Positions 1 through 10,313 of a DNA stretch of 64,000 nucleotides are shown here, one piece after another. Source of the DNA: Cylindrodendrum hubeiense. Its lineage: Eukaryota; Ascomycota; Sordariomycetes; Hypocreales; Nectriaceae. Position 1 is the stretch's first letter. Every line of letters starts with the position of its first letter. The position numbers and the translations under genes are program-made. Below the pieces are notes generated by a model. The model saw only the letters and a list, made by a program, of their open reading frames with translations. It was not told where the DNA came from and searched no databases. The stretch lies in the NCBI GenBank assembly GCA_014621425.1, contig JAANBB010000024.1, positions 62,001-126,000 of the forward strand. Reading direction: 5' to 3'.

Positions 1-1
1 G

Positions 2-913
2 TTTCCCTTGCGGCGCCCTTACGACCGGCCCGAGGGCTACTATGTGACGCACCCAAACGGCCAAGTCAGCCATTATTATCTTGATTCATTCGTTGACCCT
101 TGGCTACCTGAGGAGGAGAAGCCCGTCATCATACTGAATCATGGCTGCGCTCGCACGGCCGACATGTGGTACAGCTGGGTGCCACGTCTTGCCCGTCACT
201 TTGTCGTGATTCGACGTGATTCACGGGGTCACGGCAAATCCAGTTTCCCAAAACGCCTTTCACCATGGAGCGATCAACAGAATAATGTATACGAGGGTGG
301 TTATCAATGGGATCTCGATACCATGCTATACGAAATAGTCGACATGCTCGACCAACTCAACATAAAAAGAGTCATCTTCCTGGGCGAGGCGACATCTGGT
401 GAGATGGGCCACGCCTTTGCTGCCAAGTACCCCGAAAGAACTATCGCACTTATCACCTGCTCAACACCAACATCACTACCGCCAGCAGCTATCAAGATGT
501 TTGCGGTAGAGGAGTCGTCTTGGCCCGAAGCTGTGATCAAGCATGGGAGCAGAGGATGGAACGAACGGCTAGCAAGAAATCCCGGAACGCTGCCCAAAGA
601 CCCAGTTTACCTTGAGTGGCTGCTAGATGAGGCGGCCAAGACAAAAAAGGAGGGACTAGCCGGTTATGTCATTTTTCTCACCCATTTAACGTCTCGGCCT
701 TGGTTGAAAAACATTAAAAGCCCATATCTCATTCTAGCCCCGACAAATAGCACTGCTGTACCGCTGAGTGAATCCCGCTGGATATCTGAGCAGGTCTCAG
801 GCTCCAAGATAGTTGAGATTGAAGCACCAGGTCATGAGATATTTTCTGAAGCCACGGACAGGTGTATTGATGCTGTTCTGGAGTTTCTTGCCGAGCTTAA
901 CATGGCGATTTAG
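2..913 (+). CDS. alpha/beta-hydrolase-fold protein, 5' end outside window, nucleophile Ser apparently replaced
   Basis: The frame is open from base 2 and no ATG lies at the visible start (the first possible start is TTG at 8), so the gene probably begins to the left of the window. Numbering from that TTG, the fold signatures are the oxyanion-loop NHG at about residues 44-46, the strand and DSRGHGKS at about 71-78, the nucleophile elbow FLGEATSGEMG at 124-134, and the last-His motif APGHEIF near 275-281. Aligned without gaps to the usual G-x-S-x-G-G elbow, the nucleophile position is Ala128 (G-E-A-T-S-G), although Ser130 lies two residues on. The remaining fold looks intact to the C-terminus, so the protein may be a non-hydrolytic member or use a shifted Ser. 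Overall it resembles the haloperoxidase/enol-lactonase-like hydrolases. The fold is confident, the substrate unknown. Confidence 0.85.
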   Translation, partial: FPLRRPYDRPEGYYVTHPNGQVSHYYLDSFVDPWLPEEEKPVIILNHGCARTADMWYSWVPRLARHFVVIRRDSRGHGKSSFPKRLSPWSDQQNNVYEGGYQWDLDTMLYEIVDMLDQLNIKRVIFLGEATSGEMGHAFAAKYPERTIALITCSTPTSLPPAAIKMFAVEESSWPEAVIKHGSRGWNERLARNPGTLPKDPVYLEWLLDEAAKTKKEGLAGYVIFLTHLTSRPWLKNIKSPYLILAPTNSTAVPLSESRWISEQVSGSKIVEIEAPGHEIFSEATDRCIDAVLEFLAELNMAI

Positions 914-1828
914 TTTTAGCTTTCAAAATATACTTCAAATAATCTGCCGACTATATTTCTGTGTTGTACCTCGTTAGTCCTGTGAAATGATATGCAATTT
1001 CCGAGAGAAGAGGCTCTTACCGTTCATTAAACTATCAGGGATCATGTAGAAGCTTGCGAGATGGCTTCGGCGACGGTGCTTTACGCTGATCCTAGTAATT
1101 ATTGGCGATAAAGGCGACCTTCAGATGCTCTTTCTTCGTTGTTTGGCCTGTCTTGGTTGCCGACAGCGATCAATTCAAGAGATTGATTTTTCCAGCAGCC
1201 AAAGCACCAAAGGCTTTGTCTAGTCCACAATCTCCAGAAGGGCGACGGGTGAGCCCCAGAATTCCGCGTACCGTTGGCAGATAAGTGGAACTAGATGTAA
1301 CTTGGACCCTCCTGCTCCTCCTCGCGGCTACTTCAAAGGGCATACAGCTTGTGAAGTATCTATATCGACGCGGGCAGCCACAATACTGGCAAGATATGGA
1401 TTGACCCACTTCATATGTGACTCCGATGCGTAATTCAGGAAAGCAAAAGTTTGACATCTCTGACCTACCCTATACCTCGCACAGGACAAGTCAGAACGTC
1501 ACAATGTCGATGTGGGTCATCTTGTTTGGGGGAACATGGACCCTGCATCTAGAAGCTCGCTTGCTGCACACGGCTCACTGCATAATGTGAAAAACGTATT
1601 GTGAATAGGTGCCTCTGCGTGTGTACATAGGGTATGTAAGTTATGAAGGTGAAAATTCCAACAACAATGGTGTTCAAACAACCGGATTGCTTTATCTTAC
1701 CAGATACAGTGCTTCACCAGGCGTTGCGCTCGTGGTGGTGGCTGTTAGGGATTCCGAGGGAAATCAGAATAATATTTGTACAAGCGTGTGGTGGATTATA
1801 CACTAATAATAACATCCTGTCATGATAC
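914..1828. other. intergenic, no gene recognised
   Basis: About 0.9 kb between the 3' ends of two convergent genes. Only short unconvincing open frames are present, with no motif, signal peptide or intron pattern to support any of them. Confidence 0.6.
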
Positions 1829-2912
1829 CTAACAACACCATCCTCCATCATTTCCATCATCATCACCACAGCAGCATCCACCCCCGCCAGAGCAGCTGCA
1901 ATCACAACAATCATCCCCACAGCAGCCGCCATCACAACAGTTACCACATTCGCAGCAGTCACCGCTGCAACAGTCCCCACAACAGTCATCATCCCCATTA
2001 TTTTGACCCCCGTTGTCCCCAGAGCTGGCTCCAGTATAGCCAGCTCCAGTATAGCCACTACCCCCGGTATAGTCGGTCCCAGTGTAAGCAGCATTGTAAG
2101 TTCCCTGGTCATCGTCGTTCTCGTCCCAATCGTCCCGAAAGCTCTGGTTTTCCATATCAGGATTATCATTGTCGGGGTACCATCCGTAACGGTCATCTTG
2201 ATCGTCATCATCATTCCTGTATTCATCATTGTTCTCTACGTAATCGATTCGGGTATTCGACTGCTCAACATTGGTGTTCGAGATCATGTAAGTGGTAGCA
2301 CCGCCCACCACTGCTCCGGCTGCCACACCAGCTGCAATCTTTGCGCCCGTGTGGTTGCTTTTGTGTTGAGGGGTGCCGGCATGATGACCGCTCGCATGGC
2401 CGCTATTATGACCAGCGCTGTGAGCTGGAGAATGGCCTTGCGGGTGCCCTGACTGATGTCCAACCAGGTGTCCTGTCTTATGGACTGGTTTATGGGGAGC
2501 TTTATGGGGAGCTTTGTGTTGAATATGCGCCATTTGCATTCCATGATTTGCACCAGGCTGGGATCCGACCACTGTATGATGCACGACTGCCTGTGGTGGA
2601 CGATGAGGGGCGTATCCTCCCCTTCGCGCGGCTGGCGGATGATGTGCCGTAGGATGGTGTGTTGCAGGATGGTGTGTCGCAGGATGATGTGTCGCAGGAT
2701 GGTGTCCGACTGCAACGTGATGTTGCGGGTGACCGGTAGGATGTGCTTTGTGCGGCCCTGGACTGAACCGTCGGTTAGCGGATGATGATACTTCAATGCA
2801 GACCAAAATATGACACTTCTCGGATTGTCTTGAACATTACCGAAAGACGAGGATCAATGGAGCAGGCACTGTGAGACTTGTCATGCCGCGGGGAATGCAC
2901 TTACTGAGACAT
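1829..2912 (-). CDS. His-rich / glycine-zipper / Cys-pair-rich protein
   Basis: The model is two exons: 2912-2905 (ATG TCT CA) and 2762-1829, with an intron 2904-2763 that has donor GTAAGT, branch GCTAAC and acceptor TTCAG. It gives about 313 residues starting M-S-H-P-G-P-H. The long frame without the intron has only a TTG start, which is why I prefer the spliced start. Three regions follow each other. First is a His/Pro-rich region with tandem HHPAT units and GH-rich repeats. Second is a glycine-zipper-like hydrophobic segment, AKIAAGVAAGAVVGGATTYM, of one membrane-span length. Third is an Asp/Asn-rich stretch followed by a tail carrying about ten CC pairs separated by Gly and Asp. There is no classical signal peptide. 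Clustered His and paired Cys suggest metal or redox binding at a membrane, but that is inference. I do not recognise a named family. Confidence 0.75.
2640..2711. repeat. tandem repeat coding for HHPAT units
   Basis: Three to four near-identical 15-bp units (minus strand coding His-His-Pro-Ala-Thr) lie in exon 2 of the His/Cys-rich gene. They are a likely site of length variation by slippage. Confidence 0.7.
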
Positions 2913-3091
2913 CTTGGGAGATGTTTTACCTTCCTTGCCTACTTGCTTGGGAGTCGGGATTGATCGAGGGCAATGGTCTGTCGGCTTGACAATTTAGCTG
3001 GTCGAGTTGCAGATGGTCATTCGTAAAGATTCTTGCAGCAGAGTCTTTTAAACTTGACCTGTAAATGAAAACGATTTCGGGGCGAGGACCA

Positions 3092-3098
3092 TTTTATA
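3092..3098 (-). promoter_or_regulatory. possible TATA box
   Basis: The minus strand reads TATAAAA about 180 bp upstream of the ATG at 2912. Position and sequence suit a core promoter element for the His/Cys-rich gene, but this rests on one motif only. Confidence 0.3.
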
Positions 3099-3661
3099 AG
3101 AGCAGTAAGTGCTATATACCTACAAATATTTCCAACCTTTCGCCTCTTTGGCCCCCAACTTGCTCCGCCCACATGCATGCTGTGTAAGGCTGTGAGAAAT
3201 TAGTTGGCAGCCATCGTCAGGCATGTTTTGTGGGCCCAACCATCGCTATTGGTGGACTTAGTGGCAAGCTGAAATGCAGGGACATCGCATTCCGAGTTGG
3301 GAGGCAGGTTTCTGCGAGATGGTCCATTCCTCAAGATAGGGCAAGGCATAAACAAAGTACCGGCGGCCGACAAATTGCCGGGGTATAAAACGAGCCAGGG
3401 AGCCCTTGTTCATTTGAGCTTAGCCTAGACTAGAGAAAATCTTGGTTAGCCATCCTGATTGTGAGAGATACGTCATGGGCACACCCTTGTCTGCCACCCC
3501 CTATTAGCAGTTCGATTAATAGCCAGCCTTGCCCGTCATAATAAGAGAGGCAACTTTCCATGTGCCGGAGGCTCAAGTGTTATCACAACATATATTTTTA
3601 ACTCTAATTATCTTGATCACTATTTATCATATCGAGGGTCTGTAATTCAGTAGGGTAGAAG

Positions 3662-3780
3662 CCATGTAGGTCGAGCCAGTGTCAGGTAGTTCCCCGCTGA
3701 GCATATTCACATGGAACCTCCCACCTCTTGAACCGCTATATTACATCAACCAAGATTAGCTCCTCAGTCGACTCATACCT
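3662..3780 (+). repeat. dispersed repeat, copy A (partner at 61008-61126)
   Basis: This aligns without gaps to 61008-61126 in the same orientation, at roughly 70-75% identity by eye; the last 50 bp are clearly closer. Many differences are C/T or G/A transitions, as expected for repeat-induced point mutation. Both copies lie about 110-125 bp beyond the stop codon of a minus-strand gene. Confidence 0.65.
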
Positions 3781-3903
3781 CAGTAACAGGAATTTGATTA
3801 TAAGACATCTGAAATAACTCTAGCTCCAGATGTAACTATGTTATGCCGTAGAAGTGTCCTACTCCCTTTGCATTTCACAGCGATTTTGTGAATCCACCAC
3901 CCT

Positions 3904-5506
3904 CTAAAACACCTTAAGAAGCCGCTTTTCAGTATAGAGCAACCTCGAACCCAGAATAATCGCCGACCCTGCAAGGCACATGATACCGGCAAAGATCTTT
4001 AGGTCCAGCCATCCGTCGGCTGCATATTGCAGGATAGCTCCGCCGATGGGCGCCATCGTGAGGGACGGGATCGAGATGATGAGGAAGACTACGCCCATGC
4101 GGTAGCCGATTTCAGGCACGGGGGATACCGAGAGGGGGAGGGCACCCACCAAGGAGACAAAGGCTCCCGAGGCGAAGCCAAACATGATGGCGTAGCCGAT
4201 GGTAATTGACGAGGTTTTGGCGGGGATCCAAACAGCGAGATTGGAGATTCCGGAAACTGCACAAGCGATGATGAACATGTTCCATCTTCCGATCATATCG
4301 GCACCATATCCGGCACCAAGACGACCAAATAAACTGGAGGTGGAGTTGTCAGCGTTCTGTAAGGTGTGGAAAAGATGATATTAGGGCTCGATGTCAACCT
4401 ACCTCGCAGCGTTTAAGATGGCCACCAAGTAGTGAGACATATCCTCTGACATGTGTGCCTCCTGATAGCCTTGCGATGGCAAATAGTCGATGGGGATATA
4501 CATGCCATACGTGAGGACGAAGATGCCTAGGAGTAAGATGGCAAACGGGAACTCCTTGAACGGTGCAGCGAGACGCCCGGCAACAAACCTTTTGGGTATG
4601 GGCTTTGTTCTCTGACGGACTGTCAGGCAGGCAATGATCTACAGACCGAGAATGAGAAAAGCCGCGGCCCTCATAGCCCAGGGATACCCGTTTCTTTCGA
4701 TCATGCGGCTGATCATGATGGGGAAAATGACACCGCCGACCGATGAACCCGTTGCCATGATGCCCATTGCTGCTCCGCGCTTCTTGTCAAACCAGGTTGC
4801 TATGCTGGTAAGCGCTTAAATGCACAGGGCACAGTTAGCCCAGGATAATGTAAGAAAGGGAAATCGGCTGAATTCACCAGGTGAGTATAAACATGCAACC
4901 CCAATGGCACTGCACACGCCCTGGGACAAGAGAAACTGATAGTACGTCTTCGCAAATGATGCCATTATCAGTCCAAATACGTGCAAGATCGTCCCACCAA
5001 TGATGAGCGGCCTCGGTCCGTAGATGTCGAAGATTCTGCCTACAATGGGCCCCAAACCGAATAGGAAGAAGAGCTGGAGGGAAGGAATCCACGCAATCGT
5101 GCTGCTGGAGTAGTCGTGCAGAGGTCCAAGCTGGTAGTACTCCTGGAAGGTACCCATGCCTGGTCGGAGAGCATTTTTGTCAGTACTTCGCGTCGCTTCT
5201 GGATGACACGTAGCACCAAGATAGGTAGAGACCCAGAAAATACATATACGTACTATTGATCCAACCAGGGCTGCAAAAGGAGCAACACCATGCTCCCAAG
5301 ACTACCAGCCATGCAGCAGTACCGCCATCAGGGGGACCCACATCCTGCAATTCTGCGGCATCTTCTGTCCTGTCACCCGAAACCGGGTCTCTGGCGTTTT
5401 CGATGTCTCGCTCAGTCTCGCTACCAGAAGCGGATTCTGGTTGGGCAATATTTTTGGGATTGATGAGATCGTTGTGCCTGGGAGAAATCTTCCCAGCGTT
5501 ACCCAT
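3904..5506 (-). pseudogene. MFS monocarboxylate-type transporter interrupted by an in-frame TAG
   Basis: There are four exons: 5506-5254, 5159-4878, 4814-4403 and 4333-3904. Introns of 94, 63 and 69 nt have GT/AG ends and all phases agree, giving 458 codons, normal for the MCT-like fungal MFS family. Family marks are the cytosolic acidic N-terminus, PDGGTAAW before helix 1, GWIN-S-MGTFQEYYQ across the first splice, WFDKKRGAAMGI, LFGRLGAGYGAD and YTEKRLLKVF at the end. Codon 237 is TAG (4641-4639), after AFLILGL at the end of helix 6, where related proteins usually carry Leu. Reading continues perfectly after it, so a single substitution is the simplest explanation. The product would lose half its helices. 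Start could also be nine codons upstream (5533). Alternatives are a sequencing error or readthrough. The adjacent Zn2Cys6 gene in the same orientation suggests a former regulator-transporter pair. Confidence 0.8.
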
Positions 5507-6260
5507 GTTAGCCGTTGTTGAGATGAGTAACAAATTTATATTATCCCAGCAGGTTCAAGTAAGGGCCGACAAGAGTGGTATTTTCTCGCTGATTGAATGC
5601 GGTAGGAAGGGAGTATTTGAATACATACCTGAAAGCAATCCACCTCGGCAGCAGGTATTTGTCAGAAAGTCAATTGGCGTAGAGGGCAGGGCTGTGGACG
5701 CAATTATTCCATGTTGGATCTTGTAGGAATCGGGGTAATATCAATCCGGTCGGAATCCGTGGTGGGGCGCGGGGGGATTCCTAGAGTCCGGAGAATATCG
5801 GGGCAACATCAAGCCGCCCGGAGCAGAACGACGGGCATACGCTCGAGCCCTGGTTGGCCGGCTGCGACAGGGACGATAAGGCTGGGAGATCACAACCACA
5901 GACTCCTTTCGGGAATTAAGCCATGTAATTAATATTACTTTTGGCATAACCTAATATAGGTCAGAAACAATGTACCTTGCATTTGAAGCTCTGTGATTAG
6001 CTTCACACCCTACTCGTGGCCCGGCTAGAGCCTTAAACAGGTAAATAAATGAGGCTTAGTGTGCATACACACGAAGCCTGAAAACCTCGTAGACATTCCC
6101 AGCGAGGTAGTTATCTATTGTTTGATATAGGTTAGGTCCGATTTTACGTTAGGTGTACAGTAAAGGTCTAGGCTACTCTCCTCGTACACACGAAGCGAGT
6201 TGAACAGAGACGTGAATATTCTGATCTTTGACGTCCGCTCCATCCCCATCCTCCCTTCCA
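5507..6260. other. intergenic; transporter promoter region
   Basis: No gene is supported. It contains an inverted CGG-N3-CCG (near 5750) and further CGG triplets near 5785, the kind of half-sites bound by Zn2Cys6 dimers. This would fit control by the adjacent regulator, by inference only. Confidence 0.4.
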
Positions 6261-7531
6261 CTAATGAAGCTCCAAGTGTTCTATCTTTGTCTGCAGCTCT
6301 TGTATTATCTGCCTGAGTTTCTCATGTTCGTCCGGTATTGCCCTCACACTGGACTGCGCAAGGCCGGGAAGACCGACCTGTCGTAGTGAGCCTCCTACTG
6401 CTTTGCTCTGCGCTCCTGTCTCGCTCAGTGAAAGGCCCGTGTTGGATGTGATGGGGGTGACCTGTCCGCCTTTGGAAGACTCTGGATTGTATCCCACTGA
6501 ATTGTTGACTTGGAGGCTCCGGTCCATACGGTTGATCAGGTGCAAGAGGAGCTGGAGGACCATGACGAATTGGGCCACTGCAGAAGGCTCTATGTCATCG
6601 TGTTGCAGGCTCTGAGGTTGCTGTTGCTCGTTGCTTGATGCCATGGGCTCTAGCCACTGACGTATGACGTCGCAGATGGTCCTGAACAGGGCCAATATAT
6701 GTTGGTGGGAGGCAAGGGCCGAGAACACCAGCCCGTAGTCGGTGGTTGTTGGGTCGATGATCTCGTTGCGATCTGAAGAGGCTGTAGTGATATTGTTGAT
6801 GATGCATATCAGGGTGCTTGCGTCCTCAAACGCTTCGTTCATCTCTGGAGATGACACAGTTGGGGGCCCGCCACCCGGACGGCCAAGATGGCGCATGGCA
6901 CGCGTTGTCCTTCCGTTCAGGGCTGTCAGCTGCGAAGAAATGACGTCGGCAGGGTTTTCGTCGTCGGTGGTTGATTGTCCAGTGGAAACGGCCCGGAAAT
7001 CCCCGCTTCCGCCGATTGCATCCGCTGCTGATGGTGCTGTTGAGCCATTCAACGGTGAGAACGGAGGAACTAGCTGGAGGTTTGCATCCCAGCCGCTGAA
7101 GCCAGCGACGGCCTCGCCATCGTCAACACCAACAACGGAATCCTCCAGGTCGGTAAAGTCGGGTCCAGAGCCCGGTCCCCTCGGGCAAAATACCCCACCT
7201 AGACCTTGCGCGAACCACGACGTGCTTCTTGGATTATTAGGCTCGACATTGTTGTCTCTTTGAATCAAAGGCTGAGCACCAGGACGATTGGATCTTTGTC
7301 TCACTGTGCCGTGGGGGGTTGCGCAGCGTTAATCAGGAGAAATGGCCAAAAGAATGATGATATACATAGAATGGAGCAGCACCTACAGCTGTAAACACAA
7401 TCCACTGCCGCTTTCGTGCACCACGAGCATCGAGCAAGGGGATTTGTGCCCGAGGAAGCTTCTTGCGACTCATCTCGAAGGCATCGCACCTTTTGCTGAC
7501 GGCAGCGGTCACATGAGTGCCGGTGAGACAT
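6261..7531 (-). CDS. Zn2Cys6 transcription factor, AflR-like architecture
   Basis: Two exons, 7531-7387 and 7303-6261, flank an 83-nt intron (GTAGGT ... GATTAACG ... CACAG) and give 395 residues. The ATG at 7531 puts the DNA-binding cluster at the very N-terminus. The six zinc-binding Cys lie in [12 protein letters not shown] (about residues 6-17) and [12 protein letters not shown] (about 34-45), followed after the splice by [10 protein letters not shown], a basic linker as in AflR-type regulators. The middle is Pro/Ser/Gly-rich and the C-terminal half has helical stretches (for example [19 protein letters not shown]). The end, [20 protein letters not shown], could form a short coiled coil. 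Length and a weak C-terminal region resemble secondary-metabolite pathway regulators rather than the longer fungal_trans group. Its neighbour is the broken transporter. The DNA-binding class is certain, the target unknown. Confidence 0.9.
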
Positions 7532-8291
7532 TATACACTTCTTTTCCCTTTTTAGACCTCTCGTTTCTGTTTCCAGGTTTCTCTCTTTTAAAAGAACTGG
7601 GTGGTATAGCCGATACGGCACATGTGGGCTGGTATATGCCAACTATTTCTTGGGCGAACTAAATAAGGGCGGATTGAAGGCGGGCGGGGTACTTTGGGTA
7701 CTTCGTAATGCCTACTGTTAGGACGGATGCAATCACGGATGTGCGGCATTTTCTCAACCAACAACATCACTGAAAGGCCCTATTCTAGAAAGAGACGTGT
7801 AGACCCCTGCAGGCAAAACTGCCGATAAAGCTCCGATCCCCGTACGAATGTAGATGAAATGATACGTGAGCTTTCGGAGAATGAGATTGTGGAAATATAA
7901 GGTCTCAGTGTTGGTCTGAGTGAAGACTGTGGAGAAGTAGAGCCCCCCACCGCATCTAGCATCAGCACCCTATAAAGACTGCACAGCGCCTTGTTATGAA
8001 AAATGTATTAATATTTGGAAGACTAGCACTATCATTTTACTGTGCCACCTTTTCCAGATTACTTACGTGGTATAGCATTGGCTGAAAGAATCAGGCCATT
8101 TCCATCCCGCCGCCCACTATTATGGCTCATGCAGGTTAGGGCATTTATCGCACTGCTGCCTTGTGGCTGAGTCTGGCCTCGGCACAACCAACAGTTCAGG
8201 CTGACTCGGCAGATTATGATAAAATGGCTGACATTCTCACCTTTGTGTCTTTCGGACCAGCCACGAATTCAAAGACCAAGCAGAAACCTCT
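7532..8291. other. intergenic between divergent regulator and HET gene
   Basis: This is a shared upstream region of two divergently transcribed genes. I see no further gene and no motif I would defend. Confidence 0.5.
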
Positions 8292-10313
8292 ATGAGCATC
8301 ATGACTAGCTACAAACCCTTACCCCTTGGAAATTCCGAGATCAGGCTCGTCCGCTTTCTTGAACCCACCGACCCAGCGGCGCCTCTTCAACTGGAGCTCT
8401 CTCATCTCCCTCTCAATGACGCCCACTACGCTGCGTTATCGTACGTATGGGGGGACGTTACGACCACTACCACAATCTTGATCAATTCTAAACCTTTCGA
8501 CATCGGCCATAACTTGCATGCCGGGCTGAAGCAACTTCACGACAACGGGGTCCGGTCCTGGCTATGGGTTGACTCTATTTGTATCCAACAGTCAGACCCA
8601 GAGGAAAAGTCCCGGCTGGTTGGCCAGATGCGTGCCATTTTCAGTGGCGCGGCCCTCGTATACATTTGGCTTGGGCCACAGTTCGATGCTAGTGATAAAT
8701 TGATGGACTTTATTTCGCGTGTTGGCCCGCGAGCGGTGGCTACAGGCGTATTAGACCGGCAGGGTGGCGTTGAACGACAAGAAGGACTCGTCGATTATAT
8801 CAGGCTGTGGTCAACTCTAGGGCTGGCGGCTGCACCCGAGGATGGGACTGGTTCAAATATGGCTCGTTTCTTCTTTGATCTACTCAACGAGCCTGATCTC
8901 CAAGCCGAACGATCTGCAGACAGGACGATTCACCATGAGAAGTCGCCGGATCAGAGCCTGGTCCCAGCTATTGAAAGTCTTATGCGGCGTGACTATTGGC
9001 ACCGTATTTGGATCGTTCAGGAAGTCTCCGTGGCAAAAGCTGCAATGGTTTTATGTGGCGCAAAGACCGTACCACTCGATGTGTTCGATGGTGCTCTCCA
9101 GGCAGTGTCGGATTGCATAACCTTGAGGCGTCATACGTTCAGTCCAAAGACTCAAAGCTGTGCGAAAGGCTTATGGGGACTTTTTTATCGCAATATTGTT
9201 CTTCCAACGCGTCGCCAATATAAACTCCAAAAGCGCGTACGGCTGGCCAGTATTCTCCTTCATCCGAGCGATGTTTCAGCCCATCCATTTTACTGTGCTA
9301 CAGATGCTCGGGATATCCTTTTTGGGATCCTAGGATTACTCACAGACGAAGAAAGACTGGGTTTACGCATTGACTACAGTTTGAACATTTTTGAGGTATT
9401 TACGACAATGACCAGAGCGCTGATTTACGACGGGGACAACCGTCGTGGGGGATTTCTTTTAGATCAACTTGTACCTCGGGGTGAGAACCCAGACCATCTA
9501 CCCAGCTGGGTCCCTGATTGGCGACAAGCGGGCAAGTATGGAATTGGCGGCACGTATCCTATCACCTTCGACCGTGCCCACAACGCCACTATTGGTATAC
9601 CAGTGCCTTCGCCTCTAAGCTACAGTAATGAAAACAAGCTGGGGATTCTTCACCGCACAGGATGTCAGGTTGATTTAATTACTGAAGTTATGCAACCTCC
9701 AAGGTGGATTCGACAGAGCGAATATTTACACCCAGAAATACAAGACGCAGAAGGTTGGTTCGCCTCTATCCTTGAGTTTGCCGAGCTCGGACCCAACTCA
9801 GGTCCAGGGGAGAATTATGTATGGCGAACCCTTATGAGGAATTCAGTCGATCGTTTCTTTCCTCTGAGTAAGGGCAAGTGGGATTTCACTGATAGTGATA
9901 TCACATCCCTGCTTCGCAAGATACTGCGCCGAGAACGCGTCGATGTTCAACTCTTGACCACGAATCAAGAAGCATTCATACATGATGCAACACCTGCGCG
10001 AAGTCTATCATTTGATCTTGATAACAAGTTCACAGCACTTGCAAAATGGTCTCGATCCATAGTAGGAAACATAAATCACGAGAGAACACTATTTAAGACA
10101 ATGAAGGGCATGTTTGGCCTAGGACATGTGGCTATCAGGGCTGGCGATGTTGTAACATTACTCTGGGGGCTCAAGTCCCCTATTATCTTACGACCGAGAG
10201 ACGAAAATGACGGCGGTGGTTTCACACTTGCAGGAGACGGATATGTTGATGGGATTATGGATGGAGAGTTCTTGGAGACTTTGCCAATACATAAGGATTT
10301 TGAGATTTATTGA
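8292..10313 (+). CDS. HET-domain protein (heterokaryon-incompatibility type), 673 aa
   Basis: Single exon with ATG at 8292. The HET domain (PF06985) is complete in its usual three blocks: YAALSYVWGD at residues 46-55, LWVDSICIQQSDPEEK at 91-106 with the following VGQMRAIFSGAALVYIWLG, and YWHRIWIVQEVSVAKAAM at 235-252. The C-terminal 400 residues lack a recognised effector or repeat domain, such as NACHT, WD40 or ankyrin. They include the segment common in this class, DARDILFGILGLL near 340. HET domains act in the cytoplasm to trigger cell death after non-self recognition, mostly in hyphal fusion. The gene looks intact. A second HET gene lies about 5 kb downstream, but the two are not close copies. 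Confidence 0.93.
   Translation: MSIMTSYKPLPLGNSEIRLVRFLEPTDPAAPLQLELSHLPLNDAHYAALSYVWGDVTTTTTILINSKPFDIGHNLHAGLKQLHDNGVRSWLWVDSICIQQSDPEEKSRLVGQMRAIFSGAALVYIWLGPQFDASDKLMDFISRVGPRAVATGVLDRQGGVERQEGLVDYIRLWSTLGLAAAPEDGTGSNMARFFFDLLNEPDLQAERSADRTIHHEKSPDQSLVPAIESLMRRDYWHRIWIVQEVSVAKAAMVLCGAKTVPLDVFDGALQAVSDCITLRRHTFSPKTQSCAKGLWGLFYRNIVLPTRRQYKLQKRVRLASILLHPSDVSAHPFYCATDARDILFGILGLLTDEERLGLRIDYSLNIFEVFTTMTRALIYDGDNRRGGFLLDQLVPRGENPDHLPSWVPDWRQAGKYGIGGTYPITFDRAHNATIGIPVPSPLSYSNENKLGILHRTGCQVDLITEVMQPPRWIRQSEYLHPEIQDAEGWFASILEFAELGPNSGPGENYVWRTLMRNSVDRFFPLSKGKWDFTDSDITSLLRKILRRERVDVQLLTTNQEAFIHDATPARSLSFDLDNKFTALAKWSRSIVGNINHERTLFKTMKGMFGLGHVAIRAGDVVTLLWGLKSPIILRPRDENDGGGFTLAGDGYVDGIMDGEFLETLPIHKDFEIY

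Larger units (their letters stand above)
2913..3903. other. intergenic; promoter of the His/Cys-rich gene and a repeat remnant
   Basis: No gene is supported. The left part should hold the promoter of the His/Cys-rich gene. The right part holds a 119-bp dispersed repeat copy (3662-3780). A plus-strand TATAAAA near 3385 is not followed by a credible gene. Confidence 0.55.

Noticed and set aside
2003..2796. Several open frames overlapping the His/Cys-rich gene
   Set aside because: They result from low-complexity coding DNA in other frames; the spliced minus-strand model explains the region.
3380..3500. Plus-strand TATAAAA followed by a C/T-rich leader-like stretch
   Set aside because: The next ATG (3475) opens only a ten-codon frame; no gene follows on this strand.
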